Source: a virus. From it: a stretch of DNA of 56,403 nt. Every line of letters begins with the position of its first letter. The stretch's first letter is position 1. Under the pieces are notes generated by a model that had not been told where the DNA came from, searched no databases, and saw nothing but the letters and a program-made list of their open reading frames with translations. The stretch lies in IMG/VR virus record IMGVR_UViG_3300010885_025191, positions 1 through 56,403 of that record; one strand, given 5' to 3'. A program made the position numbers and the translations under genes. Positions 16,422 through 25,101 of this stretch are shown here, in pieces.

Positions 16422-19184
16422 ATGCAAGTATATAATGCAATGCAGATTAAGGCTGGTGCCAAAGTAGAGTACAATAAAATGGGTACTCTAAACCAGCCTA
16501 TCCAGTTTTTGCCTAGATCAAAAAAGGATAAAGACTGGGCTGCTTGGTGTTTAGATTGGTTGGAATGGCAGGGACTTAAAATGGTCCGTAGAAATGCCAG
16601 AAGGTTAATGAAGAACTATAAACTTGCAAAGGGTCTTATTGACAGAACTGACTATGTAATTGAAGAGGATAATGAGTATGCAGATCTAATTGATACTTTA
16701 ACAAAAGAGGATACTTCGGCATTAGAACTAAAGTTCTATCCTATTATCCCTAATGTAATTAATACTCTTACCGCTGAATTTGCTAAAAGATCAACTCGTG
16801 TAACGTATTCTGCCGTAGATGATTATTCATATAATGAAATGCTAGAGCAGAAAAGAACACAAGTAGAAGAATACTTGGTTAAAGAAGCTAAGCAAAAGAT
16901 TATTACCCGTCTCATGGACATGGGTATGGATGAACAATCTGAAGAATTTCAACAGGAAGTAAGCCCTGAAAAAATAAGAACTCTTCCTGAGATAGAGTCG
17001 TTTTTCCAAAAGGATTACCGCTCTATGGTAGAGCAATGGGCTGAGCATCAACATAGAGTTGATACTGAGAGATTCTACATGGATGAATTAGAAGAAAGAG
17101 GTTTTAGAGATTTGCTTATTACCGATAGAGAGTTCTGGCACTTTAAAATGATGGAGGATGACTATGAGGTAGAACTCTGGAATCCTGTAATGACCTTCTA
17201 TCAAAAGTCTCCTGAAAGAAGATATATTTCTGACTCAAACTGGGTTGGTAAATATGATATGATGACTGTAGCTGATGTCATTGACAAGTATGGCTGGTTG
17301 ATGACTGAGGAGCAGATGGCATCTATAGAACTTATCTATCCTGTAAGATCAGCTGGTTATCCTATCCAGGGTTATCAAAATGACGGTAGCTATTATGATG
17401 GTACTAAATCACATGAATGGAATACTGATATGCCATCACTTGGCTATAGACAGTTTACATCAATGTGGGACAGTGCACTTTATGGTGGTGACATTGTAAA
17501 CTGGATCATGATGGAGAACGAGGATTACCTAGATATGGGTATGTCCAATCTCCTCCGCGTTACTACTGTATATTGGAAGTCACAAAGAAAAGTAGGTCAC
17601 CTTACTAAAATCACTGAATCTGGCGAAGTCATTACAGATATAATAGATGAGGACTATAAGGTTACAGATAAACCTCAGTATAATACTGCACTAGTAGTTA
17701 ATAAAAATAAACACACTCTTGTATTTGGTGAGCACATCGACTGGATATGGATTAACCAAGTATGGGGTGGTGTAAAGGTTGGTCCTAACAGACCTACTTT
17801 CTGGGGTACAAATAACCCAGGCGGTATTACGCCGATATATCTGGGTATAAACCAGAACCATATTGGACCATTGAAATTTCAGTTTAAGGGTGACAACTCT
17901 TTATATGGTTGTAAGCTTCCTGTAGAAGGTTCTATATTTTCAGATAGAAATACTAGATCTACTTCACTTGTAGATCTTATGAAGCCATTCCAGATTGCCT
18001 ACAATATAGTAAATAACCAGATTGCAGATATCCTAGTAGATGAACTTGGTACTGTGATTATGCTTGACCAAAACTCTCTTCCTAGACACTCTCTAGGAGA
18101 AGATTGGGGAAAGGGTAACTTTGCTAAGGCATATGTAGCAATGAAGAACTTCCAGATGCTTCCTTTGGATACATCTATTACTAATACTGAGAATGCTCTA
18201 AACTTTAACCACTTCCAGAAACTGGATATGTCACAGACCGAGCGTCTGATGTCTAGGATTCAGTTGGCTCAGTATTTTAAACAACAAGCCTTTGAAGTAA
18301 TAGGTGTTACTCCACAGCGTCTTGGTCAAGAAATATCAAGACAGACAGCTACTGGAGTAGAGCAATCTGTTAATGCTAGTTACGCTCAGACTGAAACTTA
18401 TTTTATCCAGCACTGTGATTACTTGATGCCTAAGGTTCATCAGATGAGAACTGACCTAGCTCAGTACTATCATTCTACAAAACCATCTACTAGACTGCAG
18501 TATATAACCTCACTTGACGAAAAGAAAAATTTTGAGATAAATGGAACAGACCTTATGCTTAGGGATCTTAATATTTTTATTAATACTAAGGCCAACCAGA
18601 GAGCTATTCTTGAGCAGCTTAAGCAGCTTGCTCTCAGCAATAATACTAGTGGTGCTAGTATCTACGATCTTGGTAATATTCTTAAGTCTGATTCTATTGC
18701 AGAAGTTACACACATCCTCAAAAAGACAGAAGAGAAATCAGAAATGATTCGTCAAGAAGAAATGCAGCAACAACAGCAAATGCAGGAGCAAATGCTTCAG
18801 GCCAAAGCTCAGGAAGAACAAATGAAGAGAGACTTTGAAGCTGGAGAGAATGATAAAGATAGACAGAAAGATATTCTTGAAGCTCAAATTAGATCTGCTG
18901 GCTATGGCTCAATGCAAGATATTAATGAGAATAAACAATCTGACTACCTTGACGCTATGGATAGAATTAGACAGAGTGAAGAGTATAATAATACCATGTC
19001 ATTCAATAGAGAAAAGGAAGTCAATAAATCTATGGAGACTAGAGAAAAGGTAGCTGTTGAAAGAGAAAAGATTGCTGCTCAAAGAGAGATAGCAGCTAAT
19101 CAATTGGCTATAGCTAAGGAGAATAAAAACAAGTTTGATGCGCCACAGAAAAATAAATCTAATAGTAAAAAACCTAAGAAGTAG
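16422..19184 (+). CDS. Portal protein
   Basis: This 920-residue protein follows the terminase by one base. The N-terminal third contains WLEWQGLKMVRRNARRLMKN and LELKFYPIIPNVINTL, which I recognise from portal proteins of crAss-like phages. It would form the dodecameric ring at the capsid vertex through which DNA is packed. Residues from about 770 are Gln/Glu-rich and helical (MQQQQQMQEQM), a long barrel or coiled-coil extension ending in a Lys-rich tail (KNKSNSKKPKK). The length is at the large end for portals, matching that group. It ends with TAG. Confidence 0.87.
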   Translation: MQVYNAMQIKAGAKVEYNKMGTLNQPIQFLPRSKKDKDWAAWCLDWLEWQGLKMVRRNARRLMKNYKLAKGLIDRTDYVIEEDNEYADLIDTLTKEDTSALELKFYPIIPNVINTLTAEFAKRSTRVTYSAVDDYSYNEMLEQKRTQVEEYLVKEAKQKIITRLMDMGMDEQSEEFQQEVSPEKIRTLPEIESFFQKDYRSMVEQWAEHQHRVDTERFYMDELEERGFRDLLITDREFWHFKMMEDDYEVELWNPVMTFYQKSPERRYISDSNWVGKYDMMTVADVIDKYGWLMTEEQMASIELIYPVRSAGYPIQGYQNDGSYYDGTKSHEWNTDMPSLGYRQFTSMWDSALYGGDIVNWIMMENEDYLDMGMSNLLRVTTVYWKSQRKVGHLTKITESGEVITDIIDEDYKVTDKPQYNTALVVNKNKHTLVFGEHIDWIWINQVWGGVKVGPNRPTFWGTNNPGGITPIYLGINQNHIGPLKFQFKGDNSLYGCKLPVEGSIFSDRNTRSTSLVDLMKPFQIAYNIVNNQIADILVDELGTVIMLDQNSLPRHSLGEDWGKGNFAKAYVAMKNFQMLPLDTSITNTENALNFNHFQKLDMSQTERLMSRIQLAQYFKQQAFEVIGVTPQRLGQEISRQTATGVEQSVNASYAQTETYFIQHCDYLMPKVHQMRTDLAQYYHSTKPSTRLQYITSLDEKKNFEINGTDLMLRDLNIFINTKANQRAILEQLKQLALSNNTSGASIYDLGNILKSDSIAEVTHILKKTEEKSEMIRQEEMQQQQQMQEQMLQAKAQEEQMKRDFEAGENDKDRQKDILEAQIRSAGYGSMQDINENKQSDYLDAMDRIRQSEEYNNTMSFNREKEVNKSMETREKVAVEREKIAAQREIAANQLAIAKENKNKFDAPQKNKSNSKKPKK

Positions 19185-19238
19185 CTATAAGATGCGCTTT
19201 ATTTCCCAAAAGCAAAAAATTTTTAAAGTTTAAAATCA

Positions 19239-19246
19239 TACTTTTG
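19239..19246 (+). promoter_or_regulatory. TAnnTTTG promoter-like box before scaffold gene
   Basis: TACTTTTG fits the Bacteroidota -7 box and lies 41 bases before the ATG at 19288, inside the 103-base gap after the portal gene. No clear TTG is present at -33, so a relaxed or phage-modified promoter is assumed. Confidence 0.4.
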
Positions 19247-19267
19247 TATATATTACTAGTGTAGAAG

Positions 19268-19283
19268 TTAACAAAACCAACAA
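19268..19283 (+). promoter_or_regulatory. A-rich leader element, copy 1
   Basis: TTAACAAAACCAACAA sits four bases before the ATG at 19288. It is identical over 16 bases to 23320-23335, which precedes another start. It contains no Shine-Dalgarno sequence and is unlikely to fold, as expected of a translation-initiation leader in a Bacteroidota host. Confidence 0.5.
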
Positions 19284-19287
19284 TATA

Positions 19288-20508
19288 ATGAGCACAGAAA
19301 CAACACAAGAGACAACTACGGTTGAACAAGTTGATATAGACTTGGACAATATTCTAGGTACCCCGGGGGCGGATAGTATAATGCTCCCAGAGGATAAAAA
19401 ACCTAGTATGTTTTCTAAAGGAAATATTGACACAGCGTTCCTTGACAAGCCAGAAGGATCAGATAATGATCCACAAGGTACTGAAAAGCCAGGAGCTTTT
19501 GAAGATGTCCTAAAGGATGTAGATCCAGCAGATGCGTCATTAGGTTCAGAAGATGATGAGCCTAAGAAAACCCCAGGCAGAGCTAAGATTGCTAAAGATG
19601 GTACAGTAGAGTTAGTTAAAAAACTAATTGATGCTGGTAAAATTGTTCCATTTGATGATGACAAAGCCATTGAAGATTATACTCTTAATGATTTTGAAGA
19701 GCTTCTAGAAGCCAACTTTGAAGAGAGAGAGAATAATATTAGACAATCTACCCCTGCTGAATTCTTTGAATCACTTCCTGAAGAACTCCAAGTAGCTGCT
19801 AAATATGTAGCTGATGGAGGTCAGGATCTTAAAGGTCTGTTCAAAGTTCTTTCTCATGTAGAAGAAACATTTGAATTAGATCCAGCAGAACCTGTTCATC
19901 AGGAAAGAATAGTAAGAGAATATCTATCCGCAACCAATTTTGGAACTCCAGAAGAAATTCAAGAAGAGATTGAAAGTTGGAAGGATAGAGGTGATCTTGA
20001 AGCTAAAGCTAATAAGTTTAAGCCAAAGTTGGATGCTATGCAGGCCAGAGTTGTACAACAGAAGTTGGCACAACAAGAGGAAATGAAGCGTAGACAACAA
20101 TCCCAGGCTCAGGCTTACATGGAGAATGTATATAACACATTGTCTCCTGGTGATGTAAATGGTATTAAGCTAGACCGTAGAACACAAGAACTTTTGTATA
20201 CCGGTTTAGTACAACCTAATTACCCAAGTATTAGCGGAAGACCTACCAATTTGTTAGGACACCTTCTTGAGAAATATCAGTACATAGAACCAAACCACAG
20301 TTTAATAGCTGAGGCACTTTGGTTACTGGCAGACCCAAATTCTTATAAAACTAAGATCAGGGAACAAGGACAAAAAGAAACAGTAGAGAAGACGGCTAGA
20401 ATGCTAAAAACAGAAGAAGCAAGAAGGTCAGTAAGCTCACCAGTTGTAGAACAAGAAGAAGTAAAACAAAGAACTATAAAAAGAAGTAATAACTTTTTTA
20501 AGCGATAA
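19288..20508 (+). CDS. Scaffold-like head assembly protein
   Basis: This 406-residue acidic, mostly helical protein lies between portal and major capsid genes, the usual place for a scaffold. The first 100 residues are disordered and rich in Asp, Glu and Pro (DDEPKKTPGRAK). The centre (about 240-280) is a helix rich in Gln, Lys and Arg (QQKLAQQEEMKRRQQSQAQ), and the C-terminus is basic (KRSNNFFKR), a common capsid-binding feature of scaffolds. No enzymatic motif is seen and no fused protease was found. The call rests on position and composition. Confidence 0.65.
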   Translation: MSTETTQETTTVEQVDIDLDNILGTPGADSIMLPEDKKPSMFSKGNIDTAFLDKPEGSDNDPQGTEKPGAFEDVLKDVDPADASLGSEDDEPKKTPGRAKIAKDGTVELVKKLIDAGKIVPFDDDKAIEDYTLNDFEELLEANFEERENNIRQSTPAEFFESLPEELQVAAKYVADGGQDLKGLFKVLSHVEETFELDPAEPVHQERIVREYLSATNFGTPEEIQEEIESWKDRGDLEAKANKFKPKLDAMQARVVQQKLAQQEEMKRRQQSQAQAYMENVYNTLSPGDVNGIKLDRRTQELLYTGLVQPNYPSISGRPTNLLGHLLEKYQYIEPNHSLIAEALWLLADPNSYKTKIREQGQKETVEKTARMLKTEEARRSVSSPVVEQEEVKQRTIKRSNNFFKR

Positions 20509-20510
20509 AT

Positions 20511-20528
20511 TAACCCTTAATTTTTAAA
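20511..20528 (+). promoter_or_regulatory. Leader element shared with the 448-residue virion gene, copy 1
   Basis: TAACCCTTAATTTTTAAA ends ten bases before the major capsid start. The same 18-base element with one change is at 26892-26909, ahead of the other gene with high-expression features. It may raise translation or mRNA stability. Confidence 0.45.
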
Positions 20529-20538
20529 TTATAATTAA

Positions 20539-22167
20539 ATGTCAACTCCAGTTTTAAACAATGGTATATTTCTACGAGATACCAACTACGCAGCTAGTTC
20601 ACACGTAGATTCTTACCACTTGGTTAACATGCTGAAGAATGCAGAACCAATGGACATGGGTCCAGTGGATTTGTGGGCAATGGCTCAAAAGGTCGAAATG
20701 CCACTTTATCAGATGTCTAGCTTTGGTGGAAAGAATGTAATTAACGTAGATAATGCTAGAGGTGAGTACAAGTGGCAGACCCCAGTTGTACAAGATCTTC
20801 CTTACATTATCGAAGATATTGAACCAAACAATATCACTAAAGGTATTGATGGTACAACCTTCAAAATCAAAATTTCACGTCGTGAGTTCGGTCATGGTGA
20901 TATCATCACTTATGATAAGTACAACGGTGTGGAAATGTACATTTCTCCTGATCAAGATATTCTTCCATTGGGTGAGGGCTTTATTTACACCGTTCAGTTG
21001 GTGAATAATGACAGCACTAAGTTTTTGGAAAACAGATATCTTGAATCTGGTACTAAAGTATTCCGTAAGGGTTCTGCCCGTGGGGAGTATGGTGAAAGAT
21101 TCTCTGATATTCAGATTCAGTCTGGCTACCGCGAGTTCTACAACTTCGTAGGTGGTGCTGAAGCTCACGTACACTATTCTATTTCATCTCGCGCTGATCT
21201 TATGATCAAGGGTGGTATGAATGCAGATGGTACTGTACCTGTAACTGAAATCTGGAGAAACTTTGACCAGAACATGGATCCTTCTATCACTAACCTTGAG
21301 AACATGGTTAGCCGTATGGGTAAGGAGTATGTTAAAAAGGCAATGTCAAATGGTAACCTTTCTCGTACCTTCTTGACCACAATGGAAGCAGCTCACTTGA
21401 CCAAAGTTGCAAGTGACATCGAAACTTACTTGATGTGGGGACAAGGTGGTAGAGTTCGTCAGGATGGTCCAGATGATGTAAGATTGTCTGTGGGTCTTTG
21501 GAAGCAGCTTGATAACTCTTTCAAGAGAGTTTACAACAAGTCTGGTTTCAACTTGGACTTGTTCCGTTCTGAAATCTACAACTTCTATGCTGGTAAGGTT
21601 GAGTTCAAGGGTCCAGATCCTAAGCGTCAACTTATTGTACAAACCGGTATGGGTGGTATGAGAATGATCAACGAAGCTATTAAGAAAGAAGCTGTAAACT
21701 CTGGTCTTCAGATTATGGCTGCTGATAACAATGGTATCGGTGCTATCACTGGTAAGGGAATGGATTTGAATTTCGGATTCGCCTTCACCTCATATGTGAT
21801 CCCATTCTTGGCAAATGTTAAGTTCGTATTGAACCCAGCATTTGACAACGTACATACCAATGACATTGAAAACCCAATCATTGATGGTTTCCCATTGTCA
21901 TCTTACAACTTCATCATCTTTGATATTACTGATAATACCAACGATAACATCTTCTTGTTGAAGTTGTCTTGGGATAATCAATTGAAGTGGTGGTATCAAA
22001 ACGGTACTATGGACTACATGGGTCGTACCCAAGGCTTCCAGTCTTCTGGTCAGTTCAATGGTTACCGTGTATACATGACTCAAACAATGCCAGCTATTTG
22101 GGTAAAAGACCCAACCAAGGTGTTGAAGATTGTTATGAGAAACCCTGTTACAGGCGGCTCATTCTAA
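20539..22167 (+). CDS. Major capsid protein
   Basis: This 542-residue protein follows the scaffold-like gene and precedes a strong terminator. It lacks signal and membrane segments, is mixed alpha/beta, and its length fits a capsid protein of the HK97 fold with an added domain, as in crAss-like phages. Codon use differs visibly from neighbours: CGT/CGC for Arg and TTG for Leu are frequent where other genes use AGA and mixed Leu codons, and AAC and TTC are preferred. That is a high-expression signature. Assignment is by position, size and codon bias, not by a sequence motif. Confidence 0.82.
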   Translation: MSTPVLNNGIFLRDTNYAASSHVDSYHLVNMLKNAEPMDMGPVDLWAMAQKVEMPLYQMSSFGGKNVINVDNARGEYKWQTPVVQDLPYIIEDIEPNNITKGIDGTTFKIKISRREFGHGDIITYDKYNGVEMYISPDQDILPLGEGFIYTVQLVNNDSTKFLENRYLESGTKVFRKGSARGEYGERFSDIQIQSGYREFYNFVGGAEAHVHYSISSRADLMIKGGMNADGTVPVTEIWRNFDQNMDPSITNLENMVSRMGKEYVKKAMSNGNLSRTFLTTMEAAHLTKVASDIETYLMWGQGGRVRQDGPDDVRLSVGLWKQLDNSFKRVYNKSGFNLDLFRSEIYNFYAGKVEFKGPDPKRQLIVQTGMGGMRMINEAIKKEAVNSGLQIMAADNNGIGAITGKGMDLNFGFAFTSYVIPFLANVKFVLNPAFDNVHTNDIENPIIDGFPLSSYNFIIFDITDNTNDNIFLLKLSWDNQLKWWYQNGTMDYMGRTQGFQSSGQFNGYRVYMTQTMPAIWVKDPTKVLKIVMRNPVTGGSF

Positions 22168-22181
22168 TATTTAATAATAAT

Positions 22182-22208
22182 AAAAGGGGGAGGGCAACCT
22201 CCCCTTTT
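22182..22208 (+). terminator. Intrinsic terminator after the major capsid gene
   Basis: AAAAGGGGGAGG pairs with CCTCCCCTTTT around a GCAA loop (one G bulged), and the right arm ends in TTTT. It probably limits read-through from the capsid gene into the small fibre-like genes. Confidence 0.85.
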
Positions 22209-22228
22209 ATACTTTAAACTATAATACA

Positions 22229-22432
22229 ATGAACGAATTTAGACTTCCAATAAGAAAAATTTGGCAACTTGGTAGCAAAAGTGCCGAGTTGGTAAGACCT
22301 ATTGTAACAACAGGTGCTCCTACATCAGCCCCTACAGCTGTTGGCGTAACTTGGATTTGTACAGAAGGACCACTTATTTATATCTCAACTGGTACTGCGT
22401 CTGTTACAGACTGGAGACTTATTTGGGACTAA
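22229..22432 (+). CDS. Small fibre-module protein
   Basis: This 67-residue protein lies between two terminators. The C-terminal half (GVTWICTEGPLIYISTGTASVTDWRLIW) matches in spacing a module near the start of the next gene (LINPATKDIWVSAG, then VSDWVSI). Both look like the short beta module that begins many phage fibres. It may be a stand-alone fibre base or capsid decoration peptide. The start is preceded by an A/T-rich leader ending AATACAATG, also found before the gene at 28334. Confidence 0.55.
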   Translation: MNEFRLPIRKIWQLGSKSAELVRPIVTTGAPTSAPTAVGVTWICTEGPLIYISTGTASVTDWRLIWD

Positions 22433-22440
22433 TCTAATTA

Positions 22441-22472
22441 ATAAAGGGGGTAAAACATCCCCCTTTATTTTT
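22441..22472 (+). terminator. Intrinsic terminator after the 67-residue gene
   Basis: A perfect 10-bp stem (ATAAAGGGGG / CCCCCTTTAT) with an eight-base loop is followed by TTTT. It is the second hairpin within 300 bases after the capsid gene. Confidence 0.85.
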
Positions 22473-22483
22473 AATACAATAAT

Positions 22484-23287
22484 ATGAATAATCCTAATAT
22501 TAAAAAGTTTTATCAAAACGCCCCTCAGCCGGTTAATTATCTTCCAAATGTTTTGGTAGATAATCCTCCGCAATACGCTCCTTTAATGTCAGGGTTGATG
22601 CTAATTAATCCAGCAACAAAAGACATATGGGTATCAGCAGGTAATAAACTTGTATCTGATTGGGTTAGCATTGTTGGTGGTGGAGGCGGCACTTCTATTA
22701 CTTTACAAACTAATAGTACTGATAATGGTGACCAAACCCTTCTCAATCTTAGAGCTAATGGTGGCTCAGGTATTATTTTAGAAGATAATGGATCAGGAAC
22801 TGTCCTTATATCAAGTGACGCAGCAGCAGTAAAAAGAGTTAATTCTCTTCAGTCTTTACAAAATATTCCACTTCTTAATCTACTCACATATCAAAATATT
22901 GATAGTCTTTTTTTCAATGTTGTTGCTGGATTAACTTATTCATTTAGATTTATAATAAACTATGGTGTAAGTGGGACAGGTAATGGAGTAGCATTTTCAA
23001 TAAATGGTCCTGCAAACTCTTTTTTAAACTATTACATGCTGTCTAATCCAACTGGTGCTGGACCCGCAGCATTTGTTCAAACCTTGTATTTAACAACCTA
23101 TGATGCTCCTCCAACAGGAACCTATGGATCTTCATTTTCAGCAGATGCTAATTTTACAATAATTGAAGGTACACTAAGTCCCACTGTAAATGGAGCTGTT
23201 TTTGCAAGAATTACTAGTGATGGTCAAGCAGGAAACTGTTTTGTCCAAAGAGGATCTTATGTAGAGTATTTAGAAATCCCAGTGTAG
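22484..23287 (+). CDS. Fibre-like virion protein, possible head fibre
   Basis: This 267-residue protein has an N-terminal IWVSAG...DW module, a Gly hinge (GGGGGTS), then a fibre repeat at about residue 75 (QTNSTDNGDQTLLNL) that recurs three times in the 2362-residue fibre gene. A C-terminal beta-sandwich of about 150 residues ends in NCFVQRGSYVEYLEI, similar to the C1q-like heads found on phage fibres. Its place directly after the capsid gene rather than in the tail cluster suggests a capsid-attached fibre or decoration protein; a tail position is also possible. Confidence 0.6.
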   Translation: MNNPNIKKFYQNAPQPVNYLPNVLVDNPPQYAPLMSGLMLINPATKDIWVSAGNKLVSDWVSIVGGGGGTSITLQTNSTDNGDQTLLNLRANGGSGIILEDNGSGTVLISSDAAAVKRVNSLQSLQNIPLLNLLTYQNIDSLFFNVVAGLTYSFRFIINYGVSGTGNGVAFSINGPANSFLNYYMLSNPTGAGPAAFVQTLYLTTYDAPPTGTYGSSFSADANFTIIEGTLSPTVNGAVFARITSDGQAGNCFVQRGSYVEYLEIPV

Positions 23288-23319
23288 GGATTAGATTTTT
23301 TATTAATATTGTAGTATAA

Positions 23320-23335
23320 TTAACAAAACCAACAA
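23320..23335 (+). promoter_or_regulatory. A-rich leader element, copy 2
   Basis: TTAACAAAACCAACAA is identical to 19268-19283 and ends one base before the ATG at 23337. ATATTGTAGTATAA at 23306-23319 lies just upstream and resembles 3980-3993. Confidence 0.5.
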
Positions 23336-23336
23336 C

Positions 23337-24353
23337 ATGAGTACATTAACAATGGTAGAGACAACGGCTCCTAAGTCAGGTCCTATCGCAATTAAACCTT
23401 TTTTTAACGACAACGTATCAAATATGGGCCTTGAGAAATACGGGCTTTCATTATTTGAAGGAGTCTTTCACGAAGAACAACTGGCCTGTATTGAGAACAA
23501 CGGTATCAAAAGATACGTTACAGGTCTCAATGAATTTGCTCCAGATGTTAAACTAATACAAGATGTAGAGCTAAGAGAAGCTAAAATTAGAGAAATTAGA
23601 GTAGCTGTATCAGATCTTGAAAAAGATCTAGCCGCTAATGTTATTGAGATTGATGATCCACAATTCTGGAATAAGGTAAAACTTCTCCGTCCAGACAATG
23701 ATGAGTTCTGGAGCAGGATTACGGTAAGATGTGGTAACACACCTCTTCATTTAGATCCATTAAAAGATCCGTATGATAGAATTAAGCTCTATGCTATCCA
23801 AGCTGGAGGATTTTCTATTGTAGCCAAGAGCTATGAAGATGCTAGGAGCAGACCTACTCCCGTTAAGTTCTACTTAGATAAGTACGAGATTACTGCTACA
23901 ACCCGCACAGGAGCTAAGAAAATCAAGAATAAAGCTCTTGCTGAACTCCAGAAACTGTTTGATAAGAACATTACTAAGCTAATGTATGTAGCAAAAATTG
24001 TTGATTTAAATAGCATTCAATATAAGAAATCTACTCCAAATGATGTAATTTATGATAACATGGATATATTCATCAATGGAGAAGGTTCTGAGAAGAATGC
24101 CAATAGAGCAGCACAGACTTTCCTAGATGCGGTAGAACTTGATATGGAAACATTAAAAATCAAGTCTATTATCAGAGATGCTACGTATCTTAAGTTTATA
24201 GCTTTGAAGCCGGATGGATTTATTTACCACATGGGGTCTAACACAATGCTAGGTAGAAATCCATCAGATGTAGTAGAGTTTTTGAAGAACCCGCTTAATG
24301 AAGAAGTTCTTAAAGATCTGATCAAGAAAGTGGAAAAATACTGGAGTGAATAA
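23337..24353 (+). CDS. Conserved virion-module protein of unknown function
   Basis: This 338-residue soluble, mixed alpha/beta protein has no signal or membrane segment. Recognisable stretches are NKVKLLRPDNDEFWSRITV and PVKFYLDKYEITATT; the second I recall from related Bacteroidota phage genomes without assigned function. A helix around residues 75-105 is rich in Glu, Lys and Arg. Its position between the capsid-linked fibre and the small basic proteins suggests a head or connector component. The start is set by the leader element one base upstream. Confidence 0.6.
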   Translation: MSTLTMVETTAPKSGPIAIKPFFNDNVSNMGLEKYGLSLFEGVFHEEQLACIENNGIKRYVTGLNEFAPDVKLIQDVELREAKIREIRVAVSDLEKDLAANVIEIDDPQFWNKVKLLRPDNDEFWSRITVRCGNTPLHLDPLKDPYDRIKLYAIQAGGFSIVAKSYEDARSRPTPVKFYLDKYEITATTRTGAKKIKNKALAELQKLFDKNITKLMYVAKIVDLNSIQYKKSTPNDVIYDNMDIFINGEGSEKNANRAAQTFLDAVELDMETLKIKSIIRDATYLKFIALKPDGFIYHMGSNTMLGRNPSDVVEFLKNPLNEEVLKDLIKKVEKYWSE

Positions 24354-24364
24354 ACTATAGCATA

Positions 24365-24523
24365 ATGGGAAATACTTTATACAATAGCCAAGATAAAAAG
24401 AGCACTATCAAAGGAAACAAAACAACTGTTCCTAGTAACTCTTATATAACATCACCCCTTAGCAGTACTGGTGATACAACTAAAAACTTAACTAAGGATT
24501 CTGGCTCTAATAAAATATTTTAA
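24365..24523 (+). CDS. Small Ser/Thr/Lys-rich protein
   Basis: This 52-residue polar protein is probably disordered (SQDKKSTIKGNKTTVPSNS). It begins 11 bases after the previous stop and is the first of seven very small proteins in a row. No family was recognised. Its place in an unbroken series with four-base or overlapping junctions supports that it is real. Confidence 0.45.
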   Translation: MGNTLYNSQDKKSTIKGNKTTVPSNSYITSPLSSTGDTTKNLTKDSGSNKIF

Positions 24524-24527
24524 TAGT

Positions 24528-24677
24528 ATGGCAAAAGAAATGATAAAGCGTAAAGATGGATCCTACAGCCAAAGAGGGCTGTGGGATAACATCCGTGAGA
24601 ATAAAGGTTCTGGTAAGAAGCCTACTAAAGAGATGCTGAAACAAGAAAAAAAGATTAAAGCTAAAACTAAAAAGTAA
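24528..24677 (+). CDS. Small Lys-rich protein
   Basis: This 49-residue protein is strongly basic (MIKRKDGSYSQRGLWDNIR, then KKIKAKTKK). The first half resembles a short fold with conserved Trp, and the tail is nearly all Lys and Ala. The stop overlaps the next start as TAATG. It could bind DNA or RNA inside the virion; this is inference from charge. Confidence 0.55.
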   Translation: MAKEMIKRKDGSYSQRGLWDNIRENKGSGKKPTKEMLKQEKKIKAKTKK

Positions 24678-24922
24678 TGGCAAAGACACCGGCATGGCAA
24701 AGAAAAGAAGGTAAGTCACCAAGTGGTGGACTTAATGCTAAAGGCAGAGCTTCTGCTAAAAGAGAAGGTCATGACCTTAAACCCCCTCAACCAGAGGGTG
24801 GGCCTAGAAAGAAGTCATTCTGTGCTAGGATGTCTGGGATGAAGAAGAAATTGACTTCTAGTAAAACGGCTAATGATCCTGATAGCAGGATCAATAAAGC
24901 CTTGCGTAAATGGAAATGTTAA
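24677..24922 (+). CDS. DUF6321-like small basic protein
   Basis: In this 81-residue protein the pattern TPAWQRKEGKSPSGGLNAKG, then PEGGPRKKSFCARMSGM and NDPDSRINKALRKWKC, matches a small basic family I recall as DUF6321, found in many environmental phages. It has two Cys. Its function is unknown; basic charge and conservation suggest nucleic-acid binding, perhaps in the capsid or connector. It sits in a cluster of similar-sized Lys-rich proteins. Confidence 0.7.
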   Translation: MAKTPAWQRKEGKSPSGGLNAKGRASAKREGHDLKPPQPEGGPRKKSFCARMSGMKKKLTSSKTANDPDSRINKALRKWKC

Positions 24923-24939
24923 CGTAAATTAGTAATACT

Positions 24940-25101
24940 ATGGCAAAGAAATGTATGTCTTGTGGTGGTTCTATGAAGTACAAAAAAGGTGGATCCACTT
25001 TTCCTGATCTTACCGGTGATGGTAAGGTTACCAAAGCTGATATCCTTAAGGGTAGAGGTGTAATTAAAAAATCAGGTGGCTCTGTAAAAAAGAAAAAGTA
25101 A
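24940..25101 (+). CDS. 53-residue CxxC and EF-hand-like loop protein
   Basis: The protein starts MAKKCMSCGGSMKYKKGG, giving a CxxCGG pair, then has FPDLTGDGKVTKADIL, whose D-x-T-G-D-G-K-V-x-x-x-D spacing resembles a dockerin or EF-hand calcium loop. It ends in a Lys-rich tail. A single calcium-like loop of this kind is also seen in other small phage proteins. The stop overlaps the next start (TAATG). Binding of calcium or zinc has to be tested; the loop is visible in the sequence, the function is not. Confidence 0.6.
   Translation: MAKKCMSCGGSMKYKKGGSTFPDLTGDGKVTKADILKGRGVIKKSGGSVKKKK

Noticed and set aside
19195-19225. Terminator after the portal gene
   Set aside because: GCTTT/AAAGC could pair, but the stem is only five A/T-rich pairs with a long loop; not convincing.
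19236-19670. 144-residue open frame on the - strand
   Set aside because: It is antisense to the scaffold-like gene, with Ser/Leu-rich shadow composition and no support from neighbours.
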